Assembly (NCBI GenBank): GCA_973895155.1
Contig: OZ316897.1
Coordinates: forward strand, 3,906,001 to 3,970,000
DNA length: 64,000 bases
Source of the DNA: Marsupella aquatica
Taxonomy: Eukaryota; Marchantiophyta
Direction: 5' to 3'
The translations under genes were made by a program, and so were the position numbers. Below are positions 12,471 to 22,450 of this stretch, piece after piece. The stretch's first letter is position 1. Each line of letters opens with the position of its first letter. The notes under the pieces are model-generated. The model saw nothing but the letters and a program-made list of their open reading frames with translations. It made no database searches and was not told the origin of the DNA.

Positions 12471-12664
12471 GTGTTTCGACCTTTTCATTGAGGCGCGTCT
12501 TGGAAGGACATATTTAAATAAACAAGTCCTACCCTTGCGCAGTGAATATAATACGTCACGAGTCCTAATCGTTAAACTGTCGTGCAGGGTTGGTACTGTG
12601 GATGTGTTCGGTTACACCTAGTGATTGAAGGTATTTTTATTGGTGGTTTTGGTAGCTCTGCTTC

Positions 12665-13213
12665 ATGGCTGCATCGGAGAATCTAATCGTTGCAAAGATG
12701 GGATCCGTTTTAGCCCACGAGCGTAGGAAATATATTCGAGGAAAAGTGCCCGGTGTGGAATGCGGAAGTTTGTTGAATGGACTTCCCGATGAACTCGTTG
12801 AATCTCACATTTGGCCCCTCCTAGCCTTATCTTGCACACAAGATGAACACCTTGGCCTTGACCTAAAACTTCTACCAGAAGAACGACTGACTCGAATGAG
12901 AACAATCATTTGTCTTGGAGCCACCTCGAAGAAATGGAACCATCTTGTTGTTGGTACACGATTTTGGGCGCTATTGAAATATGCAGTCCGTGAGATCAAT
13001 GACATAAACAAAATGCTCGCAAGCATTCCTAATGCCGACCTTCTCTCAAACCTACATATTGCTAGGGTCTTCCGAGAGGAAACTCATTTCCTCCCTCCCA
13101 TAGATATGCTTGGGTGCTTTTCGTATGAGCAGTTAGATCAGTTTCATAGAGTTTGGATAAATCTTGGAGAAAGCGGGAAGCGGACAATTCTTGCATGGCA
13201 TGGACGAGTCTGA
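12665..13213 (+). CDS. F-box-like protein, transposon cargo
   Basis: An intact 182-codon frame. Residues about 40-95 read like an F-box: an LPDELVESHIWPLL-type first helix, a middle segment, then CLGATSKKWNHLV resembling the closing 'vcr.W..l' part. F-box proteins bind SKP1 and present targets to SCF ubiquitin ligases. No substrate-binding repeats (LRR, Kelch) follow, so this would be a short F-box protein or one exon of a longer one; palindrome-bearing DNA begins 26 bases after the stop. It lies inside the 11231-23058 transposon on the same strand as the methyltransferase. The F-box assignment rests on motif shape only; the alternative is an unrelated helical domain. Confidence 0.5.
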   Translation: MAASENLIVAKMGSVLAHERRKYIRGKVPGVECGSLLNGLPDELVESHIWPLLALSCTQDEHLGLDLKLLPEERLTRMRTIICLGATSKKWNHLVVGTRFWALLKYAVREINDINKMLASIPNADLLSNLHIARVFREETHFLPPIDMLGCFSYEQLDQFHRVWINLGESGKRTILAWHGRV

Positions 13214-13505
13214 GTGGATGAGGCATTGCTGCGAACATCCGATAAATTTATCGCACTCCTCATTCCTCTAGTCGATTTTGGGTGCTTGTAAAGAAACACT
13301 TTGAATATAATTGACTCTGCCTCCCCTGACTTCGGGTTGTGTGGTCCAGAGTGTATTTTTTTGCGCCTCTTCGGATGATTAGCTGACAAGTGCATTGGCT
13401 TCACAGCCCGTTATACAAGGTACTGTAAAGTTGGATGAAACTTGTAGAATTGTAATTAGTATGTTCTCCAAAATTTATTCCTGATTTCTATTCGGTGATC
13501 AGGCC

Positions 13506-14218
13506 ATGCTCGAGCGACGTATTTTTGTACCCTACCCGGATCCTCCAAAATGGGGGAATGGAGCCATGCTGGACCAGCTAAGGAGGCTGGATGAGTCACT
13601 AATTTTAAAGATATGCAGGCTGGTAGTAAAACCATTTTACCATAACGCATTTCACTTCTACGTAGATCAGGTAGGGGGAGAAATTTATATTTGGTGGGAT
13701 AGATATGTTGGATTTTCTAGAAGAGTTATCCTACTCTTTCTGAAAACTGGTGCAGTAAGACATTTTATACTCCACTGCTGTCATGTTGTGAAGGGCAATC
13801 CTGCTTATGAGCCAGAATTCTATGCCGACAACAGACGTAGAGCATTCGATGAGATTCAGGATGTGATTGACGAGCTGGACAATCCTCTTGCCACCGAGTT
13901 TTTTATTGACACTGGTGGGAAACTATATTCATACAAGATTCGTCAACTCCCCCCCAGCCGGTCTGTGGGCTCTTTAACTTGATCTATGTAAGTTGCCTGT
14001 GGACGAACGTCCTTGCCAATGGTGAGATCTGTCCATGCTGCACAAATGCTTGTTGTGACATTCCGTCACGCCGGTATTCAGTAGCAGTAGTGAATCCTGA
14101 GACTGGTGAAGTTGATTTCCATTGGCTGTGGGCTTATGATCATCGCATCACTCATATTCCCCAATGGCCCAAGAAGCGGATCGAACGCTTCGCTCTGGCG
14201 AGGTTCAACTATGATTAG
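13506..14218 (+). pseudogene. Unknown ~237-residue cargo protein, one frameshift
   Basis: Two overlapping open frames (13506-13982 and a second from about 13960 to 14218) read as one protein if a single base is added at the C7 run near 13949-13955; the joined reading continues sensibly as QLPPQPVCGLFNLIYV. The N-terminal part is rich in aromatic and charged residues (FYVDQ, IWWDRYVGFSRR). The C-terminal part has a CPCC…ACC cysteine cluster followed by a basic, Trp-containing end. I recognise no family. A GTAAGT at 13988 is an alternative explanation (an intron donor), but the downstream frame is gene-like straight through it. It lies 290 bp after the F-box-like gene and 220 bp before the methyltransferase gene, all on the + strand. 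The run could also be a sequencing error. Confidence 0.5.
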
Positions 14219-14438
14219 GGTTTAGGTTTAGGGGTTAAGGTTTTGGATTTAGGGTTCCATAGCTGATTCTTCGACCTGTACACTCGGCCGTCAATTTAAA
14301 GAAGGCTCACTTTTGCGATAATTTTATCGGTCTCTTTGTCCTTGTGTGATGAGATATCGTGTCCACATGTGCTGTGAGATTGGCGGCGATAATTTTATCG
14401 CTCTTTGCATTGGAATTTGTTTATTTGCAGACTTTTCC
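14219..14438 (+). promoter_or_regulatory. Palindrome-bearing spacer upstream of the methyltransferase gene
   Basis: Contains a short TTTAGGG-like run (14217-14252) and two palindrome copies (14315-14330 and 14386-14401, with AATTTT cores). The second is followed by GCATTGG 6 bases on. A 'tttgcag' acceptor-like site at 14424-14430 just precedes the chosen ATG, so part of this spacer may be a 5' UTR intron. Confidence 0.4.
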
Positions 14439-15407
14439 ATGGCTGCTAGTGGAAAGAGTGGATCTGTTGAGGCAGAAAGTCTCATGACAAGCCTCACCAA
14501 TGCAATTTGGACAAGTGAAGACATTTGTGAAGAGGTCAAGTGTATCAAGAAGTCATGGTACTTCCGTGACGCCAGATTATAGTCCACGGGTTTCGAAGAC
14601 TGTGCTACCCCAATCCTTTGGGTCCAGTTGCAAAAATCGGCGAAGGTTAATGTTTCGTATGGCCCTGTCATTGCTGTTGCCATCGTCGAGTTCATGGTTG
14701 GCCACGGGGAGGGAAAAGTGTTGACAGAGGGCCTTAGTTTCTTGACAATGTGTGGGCGCAAGGGTTTCACATCTCTCATTGTTACTCTCGATAACTTTGA
14801 TGAGAAATCGATGGACAGTTATCCAGAAGATCCCCTTGTTGCCAATGTTCGGGCAGCAAGAGAGATGAATGTTATGGGTTCGGCTTGGATCGGCCAGTAT
14901 GTGCAAGATTGTAATGCCATCATGCTTCCAAGGGTGAACGCAGAGTACAAGAGACTTGTGGGTGAAGAGTTCAAACCTGTCCGCAAAATTGTTTTCAAGA
15001 AACCAGGTTCAAGTGGCAGCGGTGGTTCTAATGCCGATAAAATGTCGGGGCGGAAAGAACCATTGCAATCCTCTACACATATTGACATGGACGAACCTAC
15101 AACTTCTGGTCGGGTTTCGGGAAGTGGAAAAGGGAAAGGGAGAGGTAGCGGCAGGGGAGATGCCGCGGGAACCTCTGACGGTGGGAAGAAGAGCCAGGAA
15201 ACTGGCGGTAGTGGGAGAGGCCGGGGCAACCGTCGAGGACCATCCGTTAAACCAAGCGAAAGTAAAGGATCCGAGGGATCCGGGCCATCTGGTTCTGGAC
15301 TTAGCACAAAGAGGAAGAGGACTGGCTGGACTGAGACGGTGGCTGCAGAAGTAGATAGAGCTCCGTCAATTCCATCAGTTCCAGTCGCGGTTCCTACGGC
15401 GCCATTG

Positions 15408-15568
15408 GTAAGTACTACATCATTGTACTGTTTAACAAACACGAAATCCGATAAAATCTCGTTGTTTATTTCCTGAATTGCGGATTGTTGAGTTATGTTG
15501 AACAAATGCGAACTCCGATAAAAATCTCGCAGTTTCTTTCCTTAATTGAATTTGCAACGCTTTTGTAG
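15408..15568 (+). other. Intron 1 of the methyltransferase gene with palindrome half-sites
   Basis: GTAAGT donor and TTTTGTAG acceptor, phase 0. The 161-bp intron contains two CCGATAAAA(A)TCTCG variants of the element's repeat (15448 and 15514), each followed by a TTTCCT box. Confidence 0.75.
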
Positions 15569-16639
15569 GCTGATCAGGAGGAGGAGACGGCTCTTTTGAT
15601 GTATGAGACGGACGCGATCAAGGCAGAGCTCAGTCTTCTGATGCAACGAAGGGTGCAAAGGACAACTGTGCTTCTGCATGTCGACAATCTCATATTTGAT
15701 GAGGAGGGGGATTTGTCAACTTTGATTAGACCAGTGGATAGATTGCATGTGGAAAATATCAAGATACTTCTCATGAAAAACCCCACCAACTTCAGTGCCC
15801 TGTTCATGCTGTGTGTGGATCCGAAGGATTGTCCCACAACCGCAGATTGGGACATCCTGAAGTCAAGGGTATGGAAGTATAGAATTATTGGAGGGAATCA
15901 TGGTGCTCGGGCAAAGTCCGAGTTGTTTAAAATGTATGGGAATCAAATATATGGTGAGCTGGAAGCTTGGGTTTACGCTGGGCTTACAAGATCCGAGGTC
16001 CGAAAGTTAGGCTTCCAGCATAACTATGACCAGGAGTATCGGAAGAACATGACTAAAATTGACCAAGTTTGCGCTTGTCACAATATTTTCCTTGAAATGG
16101 GTATGGGCTCGACTAAAGATGTCCGCGAAGCATGTTGTCAAGAATGCATGATGGAGTACACGCCAGGAGTTCGTGACTCCATGGCCAAACATGATCCGGC
16201 TTTCCAAATTGCTTTCCGAACAGGTGAAATTTGGGATCTTCAGGAGAAGATTTTCCAGATGTGGGAGAAAGGTATTGTCTTAGGACAACCCAAAAAAATT
16301 GTGGCAACGACGAACGCAAAGGGAAAGGTAAAACCTTTGACGGTAAGGGAGATTAAAATGAATAAACTTGCTGGTGACCTCAACTTAAATTCATTTCAAG
16401 GTCTCCAAGGACTGTCAAATAAGGAGCATATCAAGCGTCTCTTGAATAGGGTTATCGAGAAGGTGATCACTTTGGATCAAGTGCACAAGGAAGGTGAGAA
16501 GTTGAAAAAGCTTGCCAAGGTGAAGAAACTATTTTTGCAGATATCTGGTCAGCCAGATTGGGCAACATGCAGAGAAATGTTTCCCAACGAAATAGATGTC
16601 TCGGTCCTTGGCATATGGGCGGAGAAATTGAGTGACGCG

Positions 16640-16890
16640 GTAAGCATTCCTCTCACAGCATGCTCTATCGCGAGATTTTTATCGGCTTTAGCATTCCTTT
16701 GTTGGTTTCTAAGCGATTGCATCTATCAGCTAGCGTGCTCCATCGCGAGATTTTTATCGGCTTTAGCATTCCTTTGTTGGTTTCTAAGCGATTCCATCTA
16801 TTGGCTAGCGTGCTCCATCGCAAGATTTTTATCGGCTTTAGCATTCATCTCACGCTATTCTAATTGTAGATGTGTTTGACATTCTTACAG
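16640..16890 (+). repeat. Intron 2 of the methyltransferase gene, made of ~75-bp tandem repeats
   Basis: GTAAGC donor and TTCTTACAG acceptor, phase 0. Most of the 251-bp intron is three tandem units of 75 bp, each containing ATCGCGAGATTTTTATCGG (starts 16667, 16742, 16817; the third has one change) followed by CTTTAGCATTC. The repeats stay open in one frame and could be mistaken for coding sequence. Confidence 0.8.
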
Positions 16891-17995
16891 CTGAAGATTA
16901 ATTCAAAAAGGAAAAGCAAAGTGGTTCCGGCTGTCACTTATAATTCTGCGGGGGAGGTTATTGTTCCCTCAGCTGAAATCCCTTATGTGTTTAAGAATTT
17001 TGTGCTTGCTGCAATCGATAAGTACAATCGGCTGAGGTCCTTAGGCGAGGGCACAGCAGAAGCGTTTGAACAAACATGGAAAAATGCAGACGGGGATCGA
17101 TTCTTTTCCCTACTATCTCCATGTTGGTGATGTTCGAATTTTGGATTCTTTTGTTCAGCCAAGGGTGTGGTTGCGGATATTCCATATGGTTTTAATGCTC
17201 CTGGTTCGGAGTTTGATGAAGTGGCCTTCACAGAAAAGGACATTTTAGACATGTTGACAAGTTTCTCAAAGATGACGACCGCTAAGCAGTGGAGGTTTGT
17301 TGTGATCCATTCACTACAACAAACGCATATGGTGATGTCTGCACTGAAGAGTGTATGCAACTGTGGGGTCGAGGCTGGAATCTGGGAGAAGACTAACATT
17401 CATGAGCGTCCCGCTGGAGCTCGATTGGCGTGGGGTTTTGAGAACTGGTCGATAGGTTTCTATAGCGAGGAAGGCATTCGGAACATGAACATGTACAATT
17501 TCCAACCGGATGAGTCTCGCGTCAATATCATCAAGGTTCCATGTGTAACCAAGAAGTCCGTTGATCCGTTGGGATTTGTTGTGAACCCATATCAGAAGCC
17601 TGTTGGTTTAGGGGCTTGGTTTGTTTCCCATTTCTCTGAGAAAGAGGATTGGGTTATTGATCTTTGTTGTGACCGGATCGACATTAGCTGCTACGCTCCT
17701 CAATTCTCGCCAGGGTTGTGCTGTTGATAAGAGTTCTGCGCAGATTGGTTTTGTAAAATCCCAGATCATGATTCTGGAGTCAAACTGGAATTTATATGAA
17801 GAATCCCAGATTGAAGGGCACGACGTTGAAGGTCATGAGATTCAACCACCAATTGCAGGCCAATTGGGTGTACTCGGGACATCGACTTACGTAGTTGAGG
17901 TCGTGAAGGAGACCGAAGAGGAACAAGAAGAAACTGAGGAAGAGCCTCCCAGAACACCAAATGAGGATGATCTCAACGACATGTTATTAGATTAG

Positions 17996-18323
17996 TTGCG
18001 TGTGCTCGTTAGGATAATGTCAATCACCAATGAAGTTGTCGATAAATTTATCGACTTATGTATTCCATGAGGAAGAACCTTTGTCACATTTATTAATGCG
18101 ATAAATTTATCGGACTTTGCATATATCGGACTATCGCGATGTTCCTGCTGGGGGAATGGAGTTGTCGATAATCTTATCGGACAGCATTGTATTCTCTAAC
18201 TGGTTTGTCATTGCAATTATTTAAAAAAAAAGATATCATTATAGCTGCGGAGTACATAGTCCCAAAATGATAACCACTGTACATATTCATGGGAACGATA
18301 ACCATTATAACTTAAACCTGAAA
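17996..18323. other. Spacer between convergent methyltransferase and transposase genes
   Basis: Holds three palindromes (18038, 18098, 18165), each followed by a GTATTCC-, GCATA- or GTATTCT-like box. The genes on both sides end here, so 3' UTRs and polyadenylation signals must lie within it; no unambiguous signal was identified. Confidence 0.5.
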
Positions 18324-19938
18324 CTAGCTTCGACTATCAACGACTATAGTCTCCATTGCATTTTGAATGATTCGTCTTGTTTGTATAGGGAGAGTACTAT
18401 TTGCCAATAACGCAAAGTTATACGCATAAATGGTAGTTTCTGATAGGGACAATTCATCCTCCAGTACTTTGCTAGATGAAGCCTCTTTCTCTGGATAATA
18501 TCTGCCTTCAATTGTAGACTCTTCCTCCGAATCCATTGCATACCAAGTGATTTTAATCCGCTCCGGGATGTCGTTAATTCTTGTGAGAATCTCAGTCACT
18601 TTTGCCATCTAGAATGGTCTTCCCTTGGGATCCTGATGGGCTGCTACACATATCATTGCAAATTTAGTATTCACCTCTAGATCCTTGAAGTCTCCAATTT
18701 CCGTGACTTTTCTTCGACTTCCGGAATACATGACTATCCTCACACCCGCTACTTTATCAACCAAGCTAGGTTCCATTGCTGCTTCCGTAGGATTACTCGG
18801 AAGTTCTCTCTGTACGTTTACCTTGGGCCAACTCCAATCAAAACTCCATTGTGCAGGTTTCAGGTGGTGCTGAATCACTTCTTTTTGTTTGTCAAAAAAA
18901 CGACCCCACCATAGACGATCTGCGTCGTCAAAGTAATTGAATCCATCTTCAATTGCTCTTCGATATTTTTGAAGAGTTGACAAATAACTTTGAGCCGCCC
19001 GCTCATCTTGTTCCTCAGCATCATTCTCTTGCTCTTCATTGTCTCCTGTCGCTCCCGTGGCCGACTTCAATGCCATTTGTGGTGCGACCCACATTCCAGA
19101 TGATGGAATGTACCGAACAAAATCCACCGTCTCTCCCCAATCGATTGTCGTTGAAAGATGTTTGGCATGGAATACGGACCGAGCACTTCCATCTTCGAAT
19201 ACTCTAGTAATCCGAAATTGTTTTTGAGCACTTATGCCGTGGAGAGTACGTAGAACCTGACCATCCATATCCTTGTCATTTGCTTGATCCTTGTCTGACA
19301 CAAATTTCTTGAAATCGGCAACCTCGTCGACAAAAAATATCTTTGCCGTAGGATTGTAGGATTCCTCTATGATTGCTGAAAGAGTGTGCAACCGGAAAGC
19401 TTTCCGCTTGTTCAAAACTTGCTAAACATTTGATCAATTTGATCATGTGTGTGCCCCACCAATAGGAAACCAACCTTTATTTTCTGGAAAACACCTATCT
19501 CCACCAACATATTCAAATATGCCATAAGATATTTATTCTTGTTTTCCCGAGCTGTGTTATCAAGCTGGAGGTAAAGCACTGGAGGTAAAGCACTGGAGGG
19601 AGCAGACCTTCCCAGGTATTCAGAATATGTTGGATAACGTGGATGGTCAGGTTGCTATCATTGTGAATATTTGGATAGTTCAAAAAAACATTTGAACTTA
19701 ATTGTTTGTTGAAGATCAAACAACCCACTACGTGTACAGGGATGAAATACTTTTCATCCATATTCTTCGGACACCGAATGAAATGAGGGTAACTCTGTCT
19801 TCTTTTGATCCATTCCATCAATACAGATGCCCAAATATTTCTTCGGACTCTTGTAACATTTGCTCCGGTGCTTTGCTAACTTCTCCCTCTCGACTGCTTG
19901 TGCCTTCCGATGCTCGTTTAGCAATGTTGAGAATTTTC

Positions 19939-20238
19939 CTACAATAATAAAAATGTTTAGGACAAAACATGATAACCGCAATGTTGAACCCTGCGATAAA
20001 TTTATCGGGTTCAGTATTCAAACACAAGACCGTAATGATAAACCCTGACAACGATAAATTTATCGCGTTCAGTATTCAAACACAAGACCGTAATGAAAAA
20101 CTGTGATAGCGATAAATTTATCAGGTTTAGTATTCAAACTGTTCAAACGATATATTCACTCACATGGCCAAAGAAGAAGCACATGAATACTCAACCCGAT
20201 AAAATTATCGGGAGTAACACACAGGTTTAGAAACTTAC
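19939..20238 (-). repeat. Transposase intron built from ~58-bp palindrome-bearing repeats
   Basis: A 300-bp intron. Three tandem units of 57-59 bp carry the palindrome at 19993, 20052 and 20109, each followed by GTATTCAAAC; a fourth palindrome (CCCGATAAAATTATCGGG, 20195-20212) lies near the donor. The splice sites are inferred from the restored frame on both sides. Confidence 0.75.
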
Positions 20239-21438
20239 TCTTTTCTGCTTCGAGTGTTGCCTTGTCACGGAGTGCTTTGAATTCAGTACACGGGGCGCAG
20301 GTGGAGAAACGGCTCCTTTTGGGGATGCGCACGCGAGGAAACTCCTTGTTCCAAATGCGAACAAACCACGAATATGTCATGCCTTGTTTTTGGTGCATTA
20401 GAGTTTCGGACTGGAAGGCATCAAAAACTTCTGTTTTTGTCCAATTGTCAGGTAAATGAAAGATATCCTTGTTGGGGAGACTCTCGACATTTGTGGAAAA
20501 AAAATCATCCAGCCATTGGACGAGACCAAGATGTGCGGGTGATTTTTCTCGACAAACTATACCGATCTGTATCCGAGAAAACATGTTCTGCGAGATTTTT
20601 TGGAGATGATTATTTCCTAGTGAAAATAATTTCTTAAAACCACTCCGACAAAAGGATCTACCGCTAACTGAGTAACCACTTGCACCAGCATGCCCACCCT
20701 TCACACATCCTCTTAGAAGGACGTTCTTCTCTGGGTAGGATAGCCCATAGTAATAAGTGCGTTGTTTCGTCACGGCTAGTAGACCCAAATCCCGCAGACA
20801 GTAATTATCACAACACGAATACTTATGAATTTCTCTCATTTTGTTTCTATTCAATTTGTCATTTATCACATTGTCTTTCCTAGTAATTCGGTCCCTATCT
20901 TTTTTACTAGGCTCATTTGACTTCTCTACAACCTGAAATCCGTTCATAACATTGGCATTTTCGGGTCCTTCAGGTGCCTCGCGAATAGATGCATCACTCT
21001 CTGCTGAGCTACCATCCTCTATAGATCTCCTTGACGCATTTAGAGGGGCATTGAATAGACGACTATAGCTATTCTCTTCGACAGCTCCTTCTAAACATTC
21101 AGACATAACTTGTGCTATTATATCGGATTCTCTATCTCCTTCCTCATCTTCGTCCTCCGATGCACTCGACTCATCTGAAAACACAATTGGACTCCGTGGC
21201 TCTCTATACATAACCCGAACGCCACTAAGACCTCTCCTCGATACTTGGAGCCTGGAACCAATGACAGCCCGCCCTTGAGAACTTGGAGATTCTGGATTCG
21301 CACGTGCAGTCCCAACGACTCCGCGAGCTGCTGGAAAATTGAGCACTTGTTCACCACGATTCCCACGGACCATTCGAGAAAGGGCCGAGTCTGGACTTCG
21401 CAGTCCGATTCCCTCGCTTGCTCGCACATCCAGTCCAG

Positions 21439-21476
21439 GCAATGCAAAGACCGATTGCCGTATCGGTCTTTGTATT
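21439..21476. repeat. Inverted pair of the repeat box inside the transposase coding region
   Basis: An imperfect palindrome of about 38 bp: GCAATGCAAAGACCGAT, then 4 bases, then a roughly inverse arm (ATCGGTCTTTGTATT). It joins a reversed and a forward copy of the 'ATCGG…TGCATT' motif of the dispersed family, although it lies in exon 1. Confidence 0.6.
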
Positions 21477-22028
21477 TCTGTGTCCCGATCCTCACCCGGA
21501 GACTGAAAGATCCGTCGTTGAACTTGTGTTGAATGTGGCAACTTGAATGCCGACGACGATACGCGTATCTGTCGCCGGATACCCTCTCCATAACCCGGGA
21601 TGGATGGCCTGAAGCGACGTCTTGGACCTAAACCTGGGATTGAAAGTTTCTCATTTCTTGGCGATGGAACGCTCAAGAGACGACGCTTCTCAGGTTTACT
21701 AGGCGACACATAGTAAGCACTGGGCTCAGGACCAGAACTTGCATCAAAATTTGAGTCAGAGATTTCGGGCACTATTTGTTGTGAGAGAGGTAGAGCTTTA
21801 AGTATGCGACTTGGCAAACAGCGAGCGACAAGATTAGGAGAGGATTCAACTAAACTGGAAGGTGAATCTGTGTCTGATTGAGACATGGCTATCCAAGACA
21901 CTATGGGGCTTTGCATTCCTCCCGCAATCAGGGAAAACAAAAGGCTCAATGGACAGAATGTTGCTCCAAGAACACAACTCCCAAAACTCTACTCTCGATA
22001 ATGACGCCAAAAACTTATCGGCGGTGGC

Positions 22029-22038
22029 CCTTTTATAG
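22029..22038 (-). promoter_or_regulatory. TATA box of the transposase gene
   Basis: CTATAAAAGG read on the minus strand, about 145 bp upstream of the preferred start codon. A palindrome half-site (CCGATAAGTTTTTGG on the minus strand) lies just downstream in the presumed 5' UTR. Confidence 0.6.
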
Positions 22039-22169
22039 TGTCTGTTGAGGGGTTGGCCCACGTGTCCACTTTTGATTGGCTGTCACCCTAAACGACAAAA
22101 TAGCAGAAAAGGGTATATTTCTTGGATTTCCAATTTTATTCTCACACGTGCATCGTGGCAAAATTATAT

Positions 22170-22450
22170 AGTTTTGAAATTGAAGCGATAAATTTATCTG
22201 ATGTTGGTATTGCAAAAGTGGTTCCTTCATATGGAAGTTGCAATTTGAAATTGAAGCGATAAATTTATCTGATGTTGGTATTGCAAAAGTGGTTCCTTCA
22301 TATGGAAGTTGCAATTTGAAATTGAAGCGATAAATTTATCTGATGTTGGTATTGCAAAAGTGGTTCCTTCATATGGAAGTTGCAATTTTGAAATTGAAGC
22401 GATAAATTTATCTGATGTTGGTCTTGCGAAGAGTTTTCTTCATATGGATA
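22170..22450 (+). repeat. Four-unit 71-bp tandem repeat near the right transposon end
   Basis: The word GCGATAAATTTATCTG starts at 22185, 22256, 22327 and 22399 (periods 71, 71, 72), followed each time by ATGTTGGT and then GGTTCCTTCATATGGAAG in the first three units. The fourth unit is the most diverged. This is a subterminal array, as expected for transposase-binding or promoter-proximal repeats. Confidence 0.9.

Larger units (their letters stand above)
14439..17995 (+). pseudogene. Beta-class DNA amino-methyltransferase (N6A/N4C type), three exons, decayed
   Basis: Exons 14439-15407, 15569-16639 and 16891-17995 are separated by GT-AG introns, both phase 0. The C-terminal exon holds the catalytic domain in beta-class order: a 'HVGDVRILDSF' segment, motif IV as VVADIPYGF (DPPY-like), a sheet ending in GIWEKTN, then NPYQKPVGL and motif I DWVIDLCC…TGSTLAA…GCAVDK. 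This order (motif IV, then KP, then motif I) is that of N4-cytosine and N6-adenine DNA methyltransferases. Exon 1 ends in a Gly/Ser/Lys/Arg-rich linker; exon 2 is a helical region with a CCQEC word and no recognised domain. The C-terminal tail is very acidic (EEEQEETEEE). Lesions are a TAG at 14580-14582, a pair of compensating frame changes near 17100 and 17163, and a frame change inside motif I near 17667. The fold assignment is strong; the target base is unknown. Confidence 0.8.
18324..21886 (-). pseudogene. DDE-type transposase-like gene, two exons, decayed
   Basis: Exon 1 runs 21886-20239 and exon 2 runs 19938-18324; the intron 20238-19939 has a GTAAGT donor and a TTATTGTAG acceptor, phase 1. 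Residues 1 to about 330 are a Ser/Arg-rich, disordered-looking region with an acidic patch (SASEDEDEEGD). Then come a Cys cluster (CCDNYCLRDLG), a GRSFCRSGF segment and CAPC. Exon 2 has the words CIDGMDQ, then HVVGCLIF, LPPVLYLQ with LDNTARENKNK, and VGHTHDQIDQMF, which fit the three acidic catalytic positions of an RNase-H-fold transposase. From memory they resemble eukaryotic proteins labelled DUF7869; this is unverified. Lesions are a frameshift at 19787-19789, a 14-bp tandem duplication at 19565-19592, a frameshift in the T run at 19414-19417 and a TAG at 18609-18611. The start Met at 21886 was preferred because a TATA box lies about 145 bp upstream; Met at 21949 or 21916 is possible. Confidence 0.75.

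Noticed and set aside
14819-15505. 228-codon minus-strand ORF opposite methyltransferase exon 1
   Set aside because: Shadow of the Gly/Ser/Arg-rich coding region; it gives a Pro/Leu-rich translation typical of antisense.
22170-22450. CRISPR-like array
   Set aside because: Units are contiguous tandem copies without unique spacers, in a plant genome.
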